From contig JAEZEQ010000017.1 in the NCBI GenBank assembly GCA_023432985.1, forward strand, positions 1 through 64,000: a DNA stretch of 64,000 bases, in the 5' to 3' direction. The notes under the pieces are model-generated. The model searched no databases. It was given only the letters and a program-made list of their open reading frames with translations, and had not been told where the DNA came from. This DNA comes from Bacteroidota bacterium. Its GTDB lineage: Bacteria; Bacteroidota; Bacteroidia; CAIKAF01. Position 1 is the first letter of the stretch. Each line of letters starts with the position of its first letter. The position numbers were made by a program, and so were the translations under genes. Shown here in pieces: positions 49,830-59,964 of the stretch.

Positions 49830-52496
49830 ATGAGTCAGGATATTTATGGAATTAAAAGAGAATTAACCGGCGACAAAGGGAGCTTCAGTTATTATTCTTT
49901 GGCCGAATTACAAAAACAAGGTTATTCTATCGAGAAATTACCGTTTTCCATTCGGATTTTATTAGAAAACGTGTTGCGTAATTACGATGATTTTGCCATT
50001 ACACGCGAAAATGTAGAAACGGTTTTAAACTGGAAACCAAAACCGGCCGACAAAGAAATTCCATTTAAACCGGCTCGTGTATTAATGCAGGATTTTACCG
50101 GAGTGCCTGCTGTTGTGGATATCACTTCTATTCGTGCAGAGGCCGTACGTAAAGGGAAAAAAGGGAGCGAAATCAACCCCTTGGTTCCTGTTGATTTGGT
50201 TATTGACCATTCGGTTCAAATCGATTATTTCGGAAGCAATTCTTCCTTAGCCAAAAATATGGATTTGGAATATGAGCGCAATAATGAACGTTATCAGTTC
50301 TTGAAATGGGCACAAAAATCATTTAATAATTTCTCGGTTGTACCTCCGGGAATGGGAATTTGTCATCAGGTTAACCTCGAATATTTGGCGCAGGGTGTTA
50401 TTACCCGCGACGGTATGGCTTTCCCCGATACTTTAGTGGGTACCGACTCGCATACTCCTATGGTTAATGGTATAGGTGTTATGGCTTGGGGTGTGGGCGG
50501 AATCGAAGCCGAAGCTGCCATTTTAGGTCAGCCTCTCTTCTTCCAAATTCCGGAAGTAATCGGTTTAAAACTTACCGGTAAATTACCCGAAGGAACTACA
50601 GCTACCGACATGGTGCTTACCATTACCAATCTATTGCGTAAATATGGTGTGGTAGAAAAATTTGTAGAGGTATTCGGTTCCGGTTTAGACCACTTAAGCG
50701 TTCCGGATCGTGCCACGATTTCGAATATGTCGCCCGAATTTGGATGTACGGTTTCTATCTTCCCCATCGATAATCAGACATTAAATTATATGCGCAACAC
50801 CAACCGTTCGGATGAACAGGTGAAGCTGGTGGAAGATTACTGCAAAGCCAATATGCTTTGGAGAGAAAATGAAGATAAAATTGAATATACGGATGTGTTG
50901 GAATTGGATCTAAGTACGGTTGTACCTACGGTATCCGGTCCTAAACGTCCTCAGGATAAAATTGTATTAAGCGAATTAAAACAAGGATATAATGCCAGTC
51001 TCGAAAAAGATTTCGGCAGAACACAGGCTACATCTAAATCGGTAGATTTACAAGACGAAAATGGAAATGCCTATAGCCTGAAAGATGGTGATGTGGTTAT
51101 TGCATCTATTACAAGTTGTACCAATACGTCGAATCCATCCGTGATGATCGGGGCAGCTTTGGTTGCTAAAAAAGCCAATGCATTGGGCTTGCAACCTAAA
51201 CCATGGGTTAAAACTTCCCTGGCGCCGGGTTCACGTGCCGTAACCGACTATTTAGTTCAGGCCGATTTACTGAAAGAATTCGAAGCCATGAAATTTAATC
51301 TCGCAGGTTATGGCTGTACCACTTGTATCGGTAATTCAGGCCCGCTTCCCGAACCTGTTGCCTCAGCTATTGATGCCAATGATTTGGTGGTTACCTCCGT
51401 TTTATCCGGTAACCGTAACTTCGAAGCACGTGTGCATCCGCAAGTGAAAATGAACTTCCTGGCCTCGCCTATGTTGGTGGTAATCTACGCCATTGCAGGT
51501 ACCGTTAATATGGATATCTATAACGAAGCTATTGCCACCGACAAAAACGGAAATCCCGTTTATATGAAAGATCTATGGCCAAGTAATCAGGAAATTTATG
51601 AAGCCGTTCGCCAAAATGTTACCAAAGAAGCTTTCGCAAAAGAATATGCCAAAGTATTCGACGGAGACGAATCATGGCAAAAACTTTCTTCACCCGATGC
51701 CGAGATTTTTGCATGGGATAAAGACTCGACTTATATAGCCGAAGCACCTTTCTTCAATAATCTTTCAGCAGAACCTGAAGAACCGAAAAATATAGAAAAC
51801 GCAAGAACTTTATTGGTATTGGGCGACTCTATTACTACAGACCATATCTCTCCGGCAGGTTCTTTCAAAGAGTCTACACCCGCAGGGAAATACCTATTGT
51901 CTAAAGGTGTGGCCAAAGCCGATTTCAATTCCTACGGATCACGCCGCGGTAACCATGAAGTTATGATGCGTGGTACTTTTGCCAATGTACGTATCAAAAA
52001 TAAATTGGCTACTCAGGAAGGTGGATACACCAGCTATTTGCCTACAGGAGAAGAAATGAGCGTTTATGATGCCTCAATGAAATATCAGGAAAACAATACG
52101 CCTTTGGTTATTTTAGCCGGTAAAGAATATGGCTCCGGATCAAGCCGCGATTGGGCTGCTAAAGGAACTTTCCTCTTAGGTGTAAAAGCCGTTATCGCCG
52201 AAAGTTATGAACGTATTCACCGCAGTAACCTGGTAGGAATGGGTGTTTTACCTATGATTTACAAAGCAGGACAAAACGCAGAAAGTCTCGGACTTACAGG
52301 AAAAGAAATCTTTAGTATTAAAGGTATATCGGAGGGACTTACCCCGGGTAAAACTGTTCAAGTAAGTGCACAAAAAGAAGATGGCTCTGTGATAGAATTT
52401 GAAGCAATTTGCCGATTAAATTCACAAATTGAAATTGAATATTACAAAAATGGAGGTATACTTCAATATGTATTGCGTCAGTTTTTGAAAAACTAA
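49830..52496 (+). CDS. acnA: Aconitate hydratase, AcnA type
   Basis: TCA-cycle enzyme, 888 residues, with an Fe-S cluster; interconverts citrate and isocitrate. Domain order 1-2-3-linker-4. The cluster cysteines are in ITSCTNTSNPSVM near residue 435 and GYGCTTCIGNSGPLPE near 500. Substrate-binding blocks include GTDSHTPMVNGIGVMAWGVGG near 210, LLGDSITTDHISPAGS-like LGDSITTDHISPAG near 665 and GKEYGSGSSRDWAAKGT near 770. It is of the AcnA/IRP1-like form, not AcnB. It ends in a strong terminator. Confidence 0.97.
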   Translation: MSQDIYGIKRELTGDKGSFSYYSLAELQKQGYSIEKLPFSIRILLENVLRNYDDFAITRENVETVLNWKPKPADKEIPFKPARVLMQDFTGVPAVVDITSIRAEAVRKGKKGSEINPLVPVDLVIDHSVQIDYFGSNSSLAKNMDLEYERNNERYQFLKWAQKSFNNFSVVPPGMGICHQVNLEYLAQGVITRDGMAFPDTLVGTDSHTPMVNGIGVMAWGVGGIEAEAAILGQPLFFQIPEVIGLKLTGKLPEGTTATDMVLTITNLLRKYGVVEKFVEVFGSGLDHLSVPDRATISNMSPEFGCTVSIFPIDNQTLNYMRNTNRSDEQVKLVEDYCKANMLWRENEDKIEYTDVLELDLSTVVPTVSGPKRPQDKIVLSELKQGYNASLEKDFGRTQATSKSVDLQDENGNAYSLKDGDVVIASITSCTNTSNPSVMIGAALVAKKANALGLQPKPWVKTSLAPGSRAVTDYLVQADLLKEFEAMKFNLAGYGCTTCIGNSGPLPEPVASAIDANDLVVTSVLSGNRNFEARVHPQVKMNFLASPMLVVIYAIAGTVNMDIYNEAIATDKNGNPVYMKDLWPSNQEIYEAVRQNVTKEAFAKEYAKVFDGDESWQKLSSPDAEIFAWDKDSTYIAEAPFFNNLSAEPEEPKNIENARTLLVLGDSITTDHISPAGSFKESTPAGKYLLSKGVAKADFNSYGSRRGNHEVMMRGTFANVRIKNKLATQEGGYTSYLPTGEEMSVYDASMKYQENNTPLVILAGKEYGSGSSRDWAAKGTFLLGVKAVIAESYERIHRSNLVGMGVLPMIYKAGQNAESLGLTGKEIFSIKGISEGLTPGKTVQVSAQKEDGSVIEFEAICRLNSQIEIEYYKNGGILQYVLRQFLKN

Positions 52497-52515
52497 TTAT
52501 ATTCTATTTCAAATA

Positions 52516-52546
52516 AAAAGCCCACTCTATGAGTGGGCTTTTTTTA
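52516..52546 (+). terminator. Terminator after acnA
   Basis: AAAAAGCCCACTC, three-base loop and GAGTGGGCTTTTT with a T run. Confidence 0.93.
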
Positions 52547-52559
52547 TATCTATTCGTTC

Positions 52560-52916
52560 TTATTTTCTTTCCGGACGAAGCATTACTCTCAACAGCTTTC
52601 CACTCCATGCACTTAACCCGCCTATTAATCCGCCCAATAATGTATTTACCCAAACTATAGAACCCGAAGGCAGCGTCAATAATTCGCCCAAAGCATTTAC
52701 ATAAGTCGGATTTGCAGCATCCACACGCCATAGGCTATATCCCATCCAAATTAACCCTATAGCCAAAAATCCGACCGGAAATGCAAATCCCTTCATTCGA
52801 AATCCGAATAAAATCACCAAAAAAGGCACTACGCCAATAGTCCACCAAGGTAAAAACCAAAGTAAAACCCCACTCAATACAAGTATAATTAGCCCGTTTA
52901 TTAAATATTTTTTCAT
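52560..52916 (-). CDS. Small membrane protein of unknown function (118 aa)
   Basis: A 118-residue protein with four hydrophobic segments (about 7-22, 25-40, 46-62 and 84-104, the last two separated by a polar loop DAANPTYVNALG). The C-terminus is basic (LLRVMLRPERK), so it probably lies in the cytoplasm. I do not recognise the family. It is the last gene of the operon with the penicillin-acylase and esterase-like genes; its start is only one or two bases after the acylase stop. Confidence 0.7.
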   Translation of the reverse strand: MKKYLINGLIILVLSGVLLWFLPWWTIGVVPFLVILFGFRMKGFAFPVGFLAIGLIWMGYSLWRVDAANPTYVNALGELLTLPSGSIVWVNTLLGGLIGGLSAWSGKLLRVMLRPERK

Positions 52917-52917
52917 C

Positions 52918-55356
52918 TTATTTCATTAATTTTTGATAAAAGCTAAGTGCATTTTCGGCCTCTTCCCTATCGCGGAAAAATTGCAAGGAATAATATTTCC
53001 CGGCTGCCCAATCTTCAATCATATTATCGTAAAAACGACTACCCGGATTCCCACTTTGTCCCCCGGGATAAATACCATAGGCGCGAATTTGATTGCCTTC
53101 AAATGCTACAATCATTTTCCAGGATGGACCCCAACGATCACTACAAGCATTCACGATACTATAATTCCCTCCTACTTTTATATCATAACGTCCAAATGGT
53201 TTCAATTGCAAAATATGTTGCACCGAAGTTCCCTTATACTTATACCATTCCAATCCGCCCTTCTCTTTCTCTTTCTTCTCTAAATCGGCCATGGCAAAAG
53301 CCAAAGATTGCAAAATCAGGTCTCCCGCATTTTCTTTTTCGGGAGTTGATTGTATGTCAAATATGGATGCATTTGGATTTTTACGCATTAAATTAAAGAG
53401 TTGTTTATTGGGTGGCAAGTTGATTTCTCCTTTAAAATTATCCCACTCATCATAGGTCATTTTTTTAAATGCGACAAACCATGCCTCAAAAATACTGGGT
53501 GCAATTTGCTCGGCGTCATTAAAATAATTCCATTTTTGAAGAAGGTCGAACCAATCTTTATGTTTTCCAAAATCGCTCTCCGAAACATGCTTTAGGAAAA
53601 ATGGCAAATACTCCGATGCCAATAAATTCTTATTATCTCCCTGCATGCTTTTCATAAACTCTGTGGTCATTCCATTATTGGCTTCGAGTAATTCGTTTAC
53701 ACGCTTATTTCTATAGCTTTCGAAAATGCCGTTGTAATAATATGGATAGGTAGAATCGGTGGGATGTTGATTGGCCGAGCTTACAAATCCACGCTCGGGG
53801 TTAAGAATATGCGGATTATTTTCGGATGGAATGACATCACTTATCAGACGATTGCGCACTCCATATCCATAATCTTCGGGATAATTTAAATGATATCCTT
53901 GTTGTTTAATTGCAATATCTCCATTGGCGGCGGCGAAGACAAAATTTTGTGCAGGCGCACCAAAATACTGCAATGCATCGAGGTAATCGTTGTGATTTTT
54001 GGCTTTATTCATTTGAATAAAAGTCTTGAGTTCATTCGCATCTATAAATGCAGTCCAAAACATAGCCAAATCCTTACCCAATCCACCTTTCATTAGAGAG
54101 TCTTCATACACCACAGGTCCCATTATGGTGATTTTTTTCTGATCTATAAGCGGCTCCCTACGGCCTTTGATATATATGGTATCATATACATATTCCGTAT
54201 CATACCAACGGCCATCATATTTGTATTGGGCTTTACTCTCATCTTTCCATTCCACTCTGTACCAGTCGCGCACATCGCGTGTACCATTTGTCACCCCCCA
54301 AGCTATATTTTCATTAAATCCGGAAATCACACAAGGCGATCCGGGCAAAGATGCTCCATATACATTAAAGAGCGGGGTAGAAATTTGAATTTCGAACCAG
54401 ATACTGGGCAGATTCAGTGCCAAGTGTGGGTCATTACACAAAATAGGTCCCTGAGATGCAGATTTATCGCCATTTACAGCCCAGTTATTGCTTCCTATAC
54501 CTTCGAAATAATTTACATTTTCGAGGGCAGGATAAAAGCCGGCCAGACTATCGACAGGCTCTACTAATTGAGATAAGGAATCGGCTCTATTTTCAAAATC
54601 GAAATGAGTTCCGGATGGGATAATCGGATCGGAAAAATTTTCGGGAAAAACGGCGTATAAAAAATCGGCATCATCGGCATTGAGTAAGCTGTATGCATTG
54701 GCAATACCCAAATCCAAATCATTATCCGTGAGCATTTGCGCCATATATTTCAACAATAAGGCACATTTGAGCGGAGACCATTTCTCGGGAGCATAATTTA
54801 GAATTTTATATTCAATCGGATAATCACGGTAATTGAGTCTATCTATATAGGCATTGACTCCGGCCGTATAGGCTTGTAGTACCATCGCCGTTTCCGGGTC
54901 TTTGAGCATATTTTCTGCACTTTTTTTAGCCGAAGCCAACATGCCATTTCGGCGTTGCAATCGGTCGAATCTCAATACATTTTCGCCCAAAGTAGGATAC
55001 AATACTTCACTTAAACGACCGGCAGCGGCGCGGGTTTGAAAATCCATTTGCCACAAACGCATATAGGCGGTAACATAACCTTGTGCAAAAAAAGCATCGG
55101 CAGTGTTGCTTGCAAAGATATGCGGCACCATGCGGTCGTCCCAGTATAAATGCACTTCGTCTTGCAATCCGGGCATTTTCAATACCTTTTTCATTTGCGG
55201 ATCATCCGATTCGGCATTGGCCAAAACCCCGTTTACCGGATCTAATATTTTGCCCAGAGGCGGAATAGCCCGGTTGTTGATCTTAAAACCTTGATTCAAC
55301 AACAAAATAAGAGTAAAAAGTAGGGAGGCAACGATACTGAATTTGAAAAATTTCAT
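52918..55356 (-). CDS. Penicillin acylase family Ntn-hydrolase
   Basis: An 812-residue secreted or membrane-anchored amidase that hydrolyses N-acyl bonds, such as those of acyl-homoserine lactones or beta-lactams. The N-terminal hydrophobic segment is at 5-21; an alpha chain (about 30-288) is followed by autoprocessing at Gly288/Ser289, where the nucleophile serine begins SNNWAVNGDKSASQGP. The beta chain has the HIPSFAWGVTNG-like block CVISGFNENIAWGVTNG and the C-terminal PGGQSGNPGSRFYDNMIEDW. The real substrate cannot be told; many bacterial homologues act on lactones or peptides. It is the middle gene of its operon. Confidence 0.94.
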   Translation of the reverse strand: MKFFKFSIVASLLFTLILLLNQGFKINNRAIPPLGKILDPVNGVLANAESDDPQMKKVLKMPGLQDEVHLYWDDRMVPHIFASNTADAFFAQGYVTAYMRLWQMDFQTRAAAGRLSEVLYPTLGENVLRFDRLQRRNGMLASAKKSAENMLKDPETAMVLQAYTAGVNAYIDRLNYRDYPIEYKILNYAPEKWSPLKCALLLKYMAQMLTDNDLDLGIANAYSLLNADDADFLYAVFPENFSDPIIPSGTHFDFENRADSLSQLVEPVDSLAGFYPALENVNYFEGIGSNNWAVNGDKSASQGPILCNDPHLALNLPSIWFEIQISTPLFNVYGASLPGSPCVISGFNENIAWGVTNGTRDVRDWYRVEWKDESKAQYKYDGRWYDTEYVYDTIYIKGRREPLIDQKKITIMGPVVYEDSLMKGGLGKDLAMFWTAFIDANELKTFIQMNKAKNHNDYLDALQYFGAPAQNFVFAAANGDIAIKQQGYHLNYPEDYGYGVRNRLISDVIPSENNPHILNPERGFVSSANQHPTDSTYPYYYNGIFESYRNKRVNELLEANNGMTTEFMKSMQGDNKNLLASEYLPFFLKHVSESDFGKHKDWFDLLQKWNYFNDAEQIAPSIFEAWFVAFKKMTYDEWDNFKGEINLPPNKQLFNLMRKNPNASIFDIQSTPEKENAGDLILQSLAFAMADLEKKEKEKGGLEWYKYKGTSVQHILQLKPFGRYDIKVGGNYSIVNACSDRWGPSWKMIVAFEGNQIRAYGIYPGGQSGNPGSRFYDNMIEDWAAGKYYSLQFFRDREEAENALSFYQKLMK

Positions 55357-55372
55357 GCGTAAATTTAATCGT

Positions 55373-56353
55373 TTATTTGGTTTTTGGGCATGGATTCATT
55401 TGTATTACTCGTTCAATAAAATCGGAAACATTATTAAGCGAGAAATCGGCCTGAGGCAAAAAGCCGGCAAAGATTTGATATACATGTATCATTTCTTCAT
55501 ATTCCTCAATGCGAAAAACGGCATTTGCTTCTTTGAATTTATCGATCAAATATAAGGTATCATAGTAGAGCACTTCATCTTCGCCAATTTGAATTAAAAT
55601 CGGCGGTAAATCATTAAACTGTGCATAAATGGGCGAAACCAAATGATGCTTTTGCATCCCATCGGCATACTTTTTCCCCCAAATGCGTATAGCCTTTATG
55701 TCTATAAGCGGATCATCGGCAATTTTGTTCTTCACATCGGGGTGTGATGCTTCTAAATCGGCCCAGGGCGAAAAGCAAATTGCTGCCAAAGGCAAAGGCA
55801 ATTGATTTTCGCGCAAGCGCAACAGAGTGGCCAAACATAAACCTCCACCTGCACTGTCGCCGCAGAATACAATATTTTTTTCATCTATACCCGAAAGCCG
55901 TAAAAAACTGTAAACCGCAATGGCGTCATCTAAGGCTGCAGGAAAGGGATACTCGGGCGCCAAACGATATTCAAATGCCAATACTTTCGACTTGCATTCC
56001 AATGCCAGGCGTGCACAAATATTACGATGCGATTTGATGGAGCCATGATTGTATGCTCCTCCATGCATATAAAGAATGATGCGCTCATTCTCCTTATTAT
56101 CCGGAATGACCCATTCGGCATTCATATTCCCGATTTTTAAGGATTCCAGTCTGACCCTTTTCCCCGGATAACCCAAAATAGAAGTCAGAAAATCCATCCC
56201 CTCTCTATAGGTTTTCTCCGGCAAATCATACCTGAATACAGCCTTCTTTGCAGCACGAAAAAAATATTTAATTCCCCTAATTTTAAGCCATGAAAGGAAT
56301 CCAAATCGAGAAACCGGATATTTTACAATAGAAAAATAGGGCAAATCGGGCAT
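55373..56353 (-). CDS. Alpha/beta hydrolase, hormone-sensitive-lipase-like esterase
   Basis: A 326-residue hydrolase that cleaves short-chain esters. It has the oxyanion-hole motif HGGAYNHG near residue 115, the nucleophile elbow GDSAGGGLC near residue 190, an acid residue in IQIGEDEVLYYD near 265 and the catalytic His in MIHVYQIFA near 295. It is the first gene of the operon with the penicillin acylase (16 bases apart). No signal peptide, so probably cytoplasmic. The natural substrate is unknown. Confidence 0.92.
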   Translation of the reverse strand: MPDLPYFSIVKYPVSRFGFLSWLKIRGIKYFFRAAKKAVFRYDLPEKTYREGMDFLTSILGYPGKRVRLESLKIGNMNAEWVIPDNKENERIILYMHGGAYNHGSIKSHRNICARLALECKSKVLAFEYRLAPEYPFPAALDDAIAVYSFLRLSGIDEKNIVFCGDSAGGGLCLATLLRLRENQLPLPLAAICFSPWADLEASHPDVKNKIADDPLIDIKAIRIWGKKYADGMQKHHLVSPIYAQFNDLPPILIQIGEDEVLYYDTLYLIDKFKEANAVFRIEEYEEMIHVYQIFAGFLPQADFSLNNVSDFIERVIQMNPCPKTK

Positions 56354-56378
56354 AAAAAAAGTTAATTGAGGTCTTTAA

Positions 56379-56386
56379 CAAATGTA
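56379..56386 (-). promoter_or_regulatory. -7 element of the esterase/penicillin-acylase operon
   Basis: TACATTTG on the minus strand, 25 bases before the ATG; no clear -33 box. The remaining AT-rich sequence to 56517 shows nothing else. Confidence 0.55.
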
Positions 56387-56517
56387 AAAAAATATTGTAG
56401 GAATGCATCATTTTTTTATAAAGAATAGTAATACCAATGCATTAATAAAACATTTTTATATGTAAATTGCCTTCAGAAATGAGGATAAAATGTGAATTAA
56501 AACTATGTTTCTTAACA

Positions 56518-56546
56518 TTGGCTTAATATAGAATATACTAAAATTG
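56518..56546 (+). promoter_or_regulatory. Probable promoter of the Pit gene
   Basis: TTG (56518-56520), 18 bases, TAAAATTG (56539-56546), one mismatch from consensus, 17 bases before the ATG at 56564. Confidence 0.4.
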
Positions 56547-56563
56547 CACCACAATTAAACAGC

Positions 56564-57955
56564 ATGTTTGGACTATCCGCAGATTTGACCTTATTATTAC
56601 TCTTATGCCTGCTGTGTGCAGCTGTATTCGAGTTTATAAATGGATTTCATGATACAGCTAATGCTGTAGCAACTGTAATTTACACAAATTCGCTTAAACC
56701 CAATGTAGCAGTAGTCTACAGTGGTGTTTTGAATTTTGTGGGAGTGATCGCAGGGGGTACCGCTGTGGCCATGGGTATTATCAATTTATTGCCTCCGGGG
56801 GTATTGACCGATCAAAACCTGATGCATAATATTGCGATGATTATTTCCTTATTGTTATCGGCAATTATTTGGAATTTAGGAACCTGGTATTTGGGAATTC
56901 CGGCCTCTTCTTCTCATACGCTTATCGGATCTATATTGGGTGTGGGAATCTCCTATTCTCTTATTGAAAGTATATCGCTGCACGATGGGGTAAACTGGGG
57001 CAAAGCAACGAATGTGGGTTTGAGTTTATTGCTTTCTCCTCTATTGGGTTTTTTGGGTACTTTATTATTGGTACGCATTGCCAAAAAATTCCTGAAGGAC
57101 AAAAAACTCTTTTCAGAACCGGATAAAACGGCTTCTCCACCTTGGTATATACGTACGATTCTTATTTTTACCTGTGGTGCTGTATCCTATGTACACGGTA
57201 GTAATGACGGACAAAAAGGAATCGGATTAATCATGCTTATCTTGGTGGCTATAGTACCTGCAAAGTTTGCACTCGATCATAATGCCGAAATTTCTACACT
57301 GAAAAATGAAATTACGCTTGCCATAAGCGGACTGGAAAACGCTCAAGGCGAAGTGCGACAAAACGCACGCTATATCTCAGCATTGGAGGGATTAAATAAA
57401 TTAAAAAACACCTTGGCTCCCATTCAATCTTTTAATAATTTGGACGAAGTTTTGGTTCAGGATATTCGCGTAGAAATTCACCAAACTTCTGCCGACTTGA
57501 AAAAATTAGGAGAAGATGAAAGTCTGGCAGCCTCTTTTGCTGGTTTTGACCCCAAAAAATCTTCAAAAGCCATTTCTGCTCCCATCGAATATGCCCCTGT
57601 ATGGGTAGCTCTCCTGGTTGCTCTTTGTTTGGGTATAGGAACTATGATCGGATGGAAACGTATTGTGAAAACAATTGGTGAAAAAATCGGAAAAGAACAC
57701 CTTTCTTATGCACAAGGTGCCGGTGCTGAATTGATTGCTGCCGCTACCATCGGCGCTGCAACTGCAACCGGATTGCCCGTTTCTACAACACAAGTACTCT
57801 CTTCAGGTATTGCCGGTAGTATGGTGGCTAGTAATGGATTAGGAAACCTTCAAAAAGGCACTGTACGTAATATAGCCATAGCCTGGTTGCTTACCTTGCC
57901 TGTAACTATGTTATTGGCGGGACTCCTTTTTGCCCTATTGCGTTTTATACTTTAA
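56564..57955 (+). CDS. pit: Inorganic phosphate transporter, PiT family
   Basis: A 463-residue proton- or cation-coupled phosphate importer of the inner membrane. The N-terminal half has GFHDTANAVATVI near residue 28 and the C-terminal half the matching HGSNDGQKGIG near 220, the two signatures of the inverted-repeat Pit fold. About 10-12 TM helices are visible, split by a central hydrophilic, partly coiled cytoplasmic region (about 240-345), longer than in E. coli PitA-like proteins. No pit accessory gene (DUF47) is adjacent. Confidence 0.95.
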   Translation: MFGLSADLTLLLLLCLLCAAVFEFINGFHDTANAVATVIYTNSLKPNVAVVYSGVLNFVGVIAGGTAVAMGIINLLPPGVLTDQNLMHNIAMIISLLLSAIIWNLGTWYLGIPASSSHTLIGSILGVGISYSLIESISLHDGVNWGKATNVGLSLLLSPLLGFLGTLLLVRIAKKFLKDKKLFSEPDKTASPPWYIRTILIFTCGAVSYVHGSNDGQKGIGLIMLILVAIVPAKFALDHNAEISTLKNEITLAISGLENAQGEVRQNARYISALEGLNKLKNTLAPIQSFNNLDEVLVQDIRVEIHQTSADLKKLGEDESLAASFAGFDPKKSSKAISAPIEYAPVWVALLVALCLGIGTMIGWKRIVKTIGEKIGKEHLSYAQGAGAELIAAATIGAATATGLPVSTTQVLSSGIAGSMVASNGLGNLQKGTVRNIAIAWLLTLPVTMLLAGLLFALLRFIL

Positions 57956-58025
57956 GAATTTATTTTTTCTAGAAAAATAGAAACTGTTTACACGGGTTTT
58001 CGTATACTATTTAAAACCCAAGTGA

Positions 58026-58889
58026 ATGCGTCAGTTAAAAATTTCTAAACAGGTTACCAATCGCGATACCGCTTCCTTCGATAAGTATTTGCAGGAAATA
58101 GGTAAAGTCGACTTAATTACCGCAGATCAGGAAGTAGAGTTTGCTTCCCGAATTAAAAAAGGTGATAATGTGGCATTGGAAAAATTGGTAAAAGCCAATT
58201 TGCGCTTTGTCGTTTCTGTTGCCAAACAATATCAAAACCAAGGCTTAAGTCTCCCCGACCTTGTAAATGAAGGGAACTTAGGTCTCATAAAAGCGGCTCA
58301 ACGCTTCGATGAAACCAGAGGCTTTAAGTTCATTTCCTACGCTGTATGGTGGATACGCCAGTCTATTTTGCAGGCTTTGGCAGAACAGGCTCGTATTGTG
58401 CGCTTGCCGCTCAATAAAATCGGATCGCTTAATAAAATAAACCGCACTTTTTCGAATCTGGAACAGGAATTCGAACGCGAGCCTTCCGCAGAAGAAATTG
58501 CCGAAGCGCTCGAATTATCTCCCGATGAGGTTAAGGAAAGTATGCTGAATGCAGGCAAACATGTGAGCATGGATGCGCCTCTTATTGACGGCGAAGAAAC
58601 CAATATGTATGATGTGTTGCGCGGCGATGACAGTCCAAATCCCGAAGACGGACTCTTACACGATTCTTTAAAAAAGGAAATCGAAAGAGCCTTAAGTACC
58701 CTTACCCCACGCGAGTCGGATGTGGTACGTTTGTTTTTCGGATTGGAAGGTAAACCGGCTATGACCCTTGAGGAAATCGGCGAAAAATTCGACCTAACCC
58801 GTGAAAGAGTACGCCAAATCAAAGAAAAAGCCATTAGACGATTGAAACAACAAAGTCGCAGTCGCCAGTTGAAATCGTATTTGGGATAA
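58026..58889 (+). CDS. rpoD: Primary sigma factor RpoD/SigA
   Basis: Housekeeping sigma factor of 287 residues; it has regions 1.2 to 4.2 but no region 1.1, the usual short form of Bacteroidota. Visible parts: region 1.2 TASFDKYLQEIGKVDLI, region 2 NLRFVVSVAKQYQNQGLSLPDLVNEGNLGLI (core binding, near residue 60) with FKFISYAVWWIRQSI for -7 recognition and melting, region 3 EPSAEEIAEALELS, and region 4.2 LTRERVRQIKEKAIRRL for the -33 region. Its sequence-reading partner sites are the TTTG/TAnnTTTG boxes seen throughout this window. Confidence 0.96.
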   Translation: MRQLKISKQVTNRDTASFDKYLQEIGKVDLITADQEVEFASRIKKGDNVALEKLVKANLRFVVSVAKQYQNQGLSLPDLVNEGNLGLIKAAQRFDETRGFKFISYAVWWIRQSILQALAEQARIVRLPLNKIGSLNKINRTFSNLEQEFEREPSAEEIAEALELSPDEVKESMLNAGKHVSMDAPLIDGEETNMYDVLRGDDSPNPEDGLLHDSLKKEIERALSTLTPRESDVVRLFFGLEGKPAMTLEEIGEKFDLTRERVRQIKEKAIRRLKQQSRSRQLKSYLG

Positions 58890-58905
58890 TTATCCCCTAT
58901 TTTCT

Positions 58906-59919
58906 TTATCGTATTCCGGCTCTATTTAATGCTCTATGATAGGCCGCCGCATTGCGCGAATGTTGTGCCCCGTTTACCGCAAATGAATGCGTGCCGTCTA
59001 ATTTATCGGATGCACACATATATAAATAGGAATTCGGAGTATAATTCAAAACAGAATCTAATACCGCCGATTGTACCATACATATAGGCCCGGGCGGTAA
59101 GCCTTTATACTTGTAGGTATTATAGGGCGACTCCACCTCTAAATCGGAAAAATAAACCCTGTTGGCTTTAAAATCCTGCTTGGCAAATAATACAGTCGGA
59201 TCGCTCTGCAAAGGCATGCCTATACGCAAACGATTGAAATACAAACCCGCAATCACAGGCCATTCCCGCGCAAGCTTATTTTGTTCGCTTTGCACTATCG
59301 AAGCCAATATATACACTTCACGGGGACTTAATCCCACTTTTTCTGCCTTTTCTAAACGGGATTCATTCCAGAATTTATCCCTCTCTTTTTTCATTCTTCT
59401 CAGCAAATCTTCGGCCGAACAATCCCAGTAAAATTCATAGGTATTGGGAAGAAAAATGCTGAAAATATTTGCCGAATCTACACCCAATTCTTTCAGCATT
59501 GCTTCATCTTTCATTCGTAATGAAATAGACGTACTATCCGCTTCGATTTTTTTGGAAATTCGTCCCGCGAGTACTTCCGGACTACGCGCATAAGTTAGCG
59601 TAATCGTAACTACTTCCTTTTGTCCCGATTTAATCTTATTTATCAACTCTCTATCCGTCATACCCACGTCTACCTTGTACTTTCCGGGTTTCCATTCACT
59701 CGAATCACTCAATAATTCCAATGATTTGCGAAATTGTGCTGCATCCCGAAAAAGGGAATCGGGAATTTGTGCCAGACTGTAGGCTTTGGACTTCTGGGTA
59801 TAAATATAAATATAGCCTTCCTTCAGCGTATTTTTTTTCTGGTATGCATTATAATAGGAACAAGAGGAGAGGCTGATTAAAATCAGAAAATAAAAAAGTA
59901 TATTTCTTTTATACATCAT
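58906..59919 (-). CDS. mltG: Endolytic peptidoglycan transglycosylase MltG
   Basis: Cuts nascent glycan strands and so sets their length. The 337-338 residue form starts at the ATG ATG pair 59919/59916 and has a membrane segment ending with LSSC, which looks like a lipobox and so may replace the single TM helix of E. coli MltG. A LysM-like region (about 20-95) is followed by the YceG catalytic domain with ILASIVQSEQNKLAREWPVI (the second Glu of E. coli EKET is present as QSEQ), NRLRIGMPLQSDPTVLFA, SPYNTYKYKGLPPGPI and HSFAVNGAQHSRN. The longer start at 59949 would add 10 residues before the signal-like segment. Confidence 0.93.
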   Translation of the reverse strand: MMYKRNILFYFLILISLSSCSYYNAYQKKNTLKEGYIYIYTQKSKAYSLAQIPDSLFRDAAQFRKSLELLSDSSEWKPGKYKVDVGMTDRELINKIKSGQKEVVTITLTYARSPEVLAGRISKKIEADSTSISLRMKDEAMLKELGVDSANIFSIFLPNTYEFYWDCSAEDLLRRMKKERDKFWNESRLEKAEKVGLSPREVYILASIVQSEQNKLAREWPVIAGLYFNRLRIGMPLQSDPTVLFAKQDFKANRVYFSDLEVESPYNTYKYKGLPPGPICMVQSAVLDSVLNYTPNSYLYMCASDKLDGTHSFAVNGAQHSRNAAAYHRALNRAGIR

Positions 59920-59964
59920 GATACCCAATGCGTTTGAACAAATAAGCAAAAGAGCAAGCTTCGC

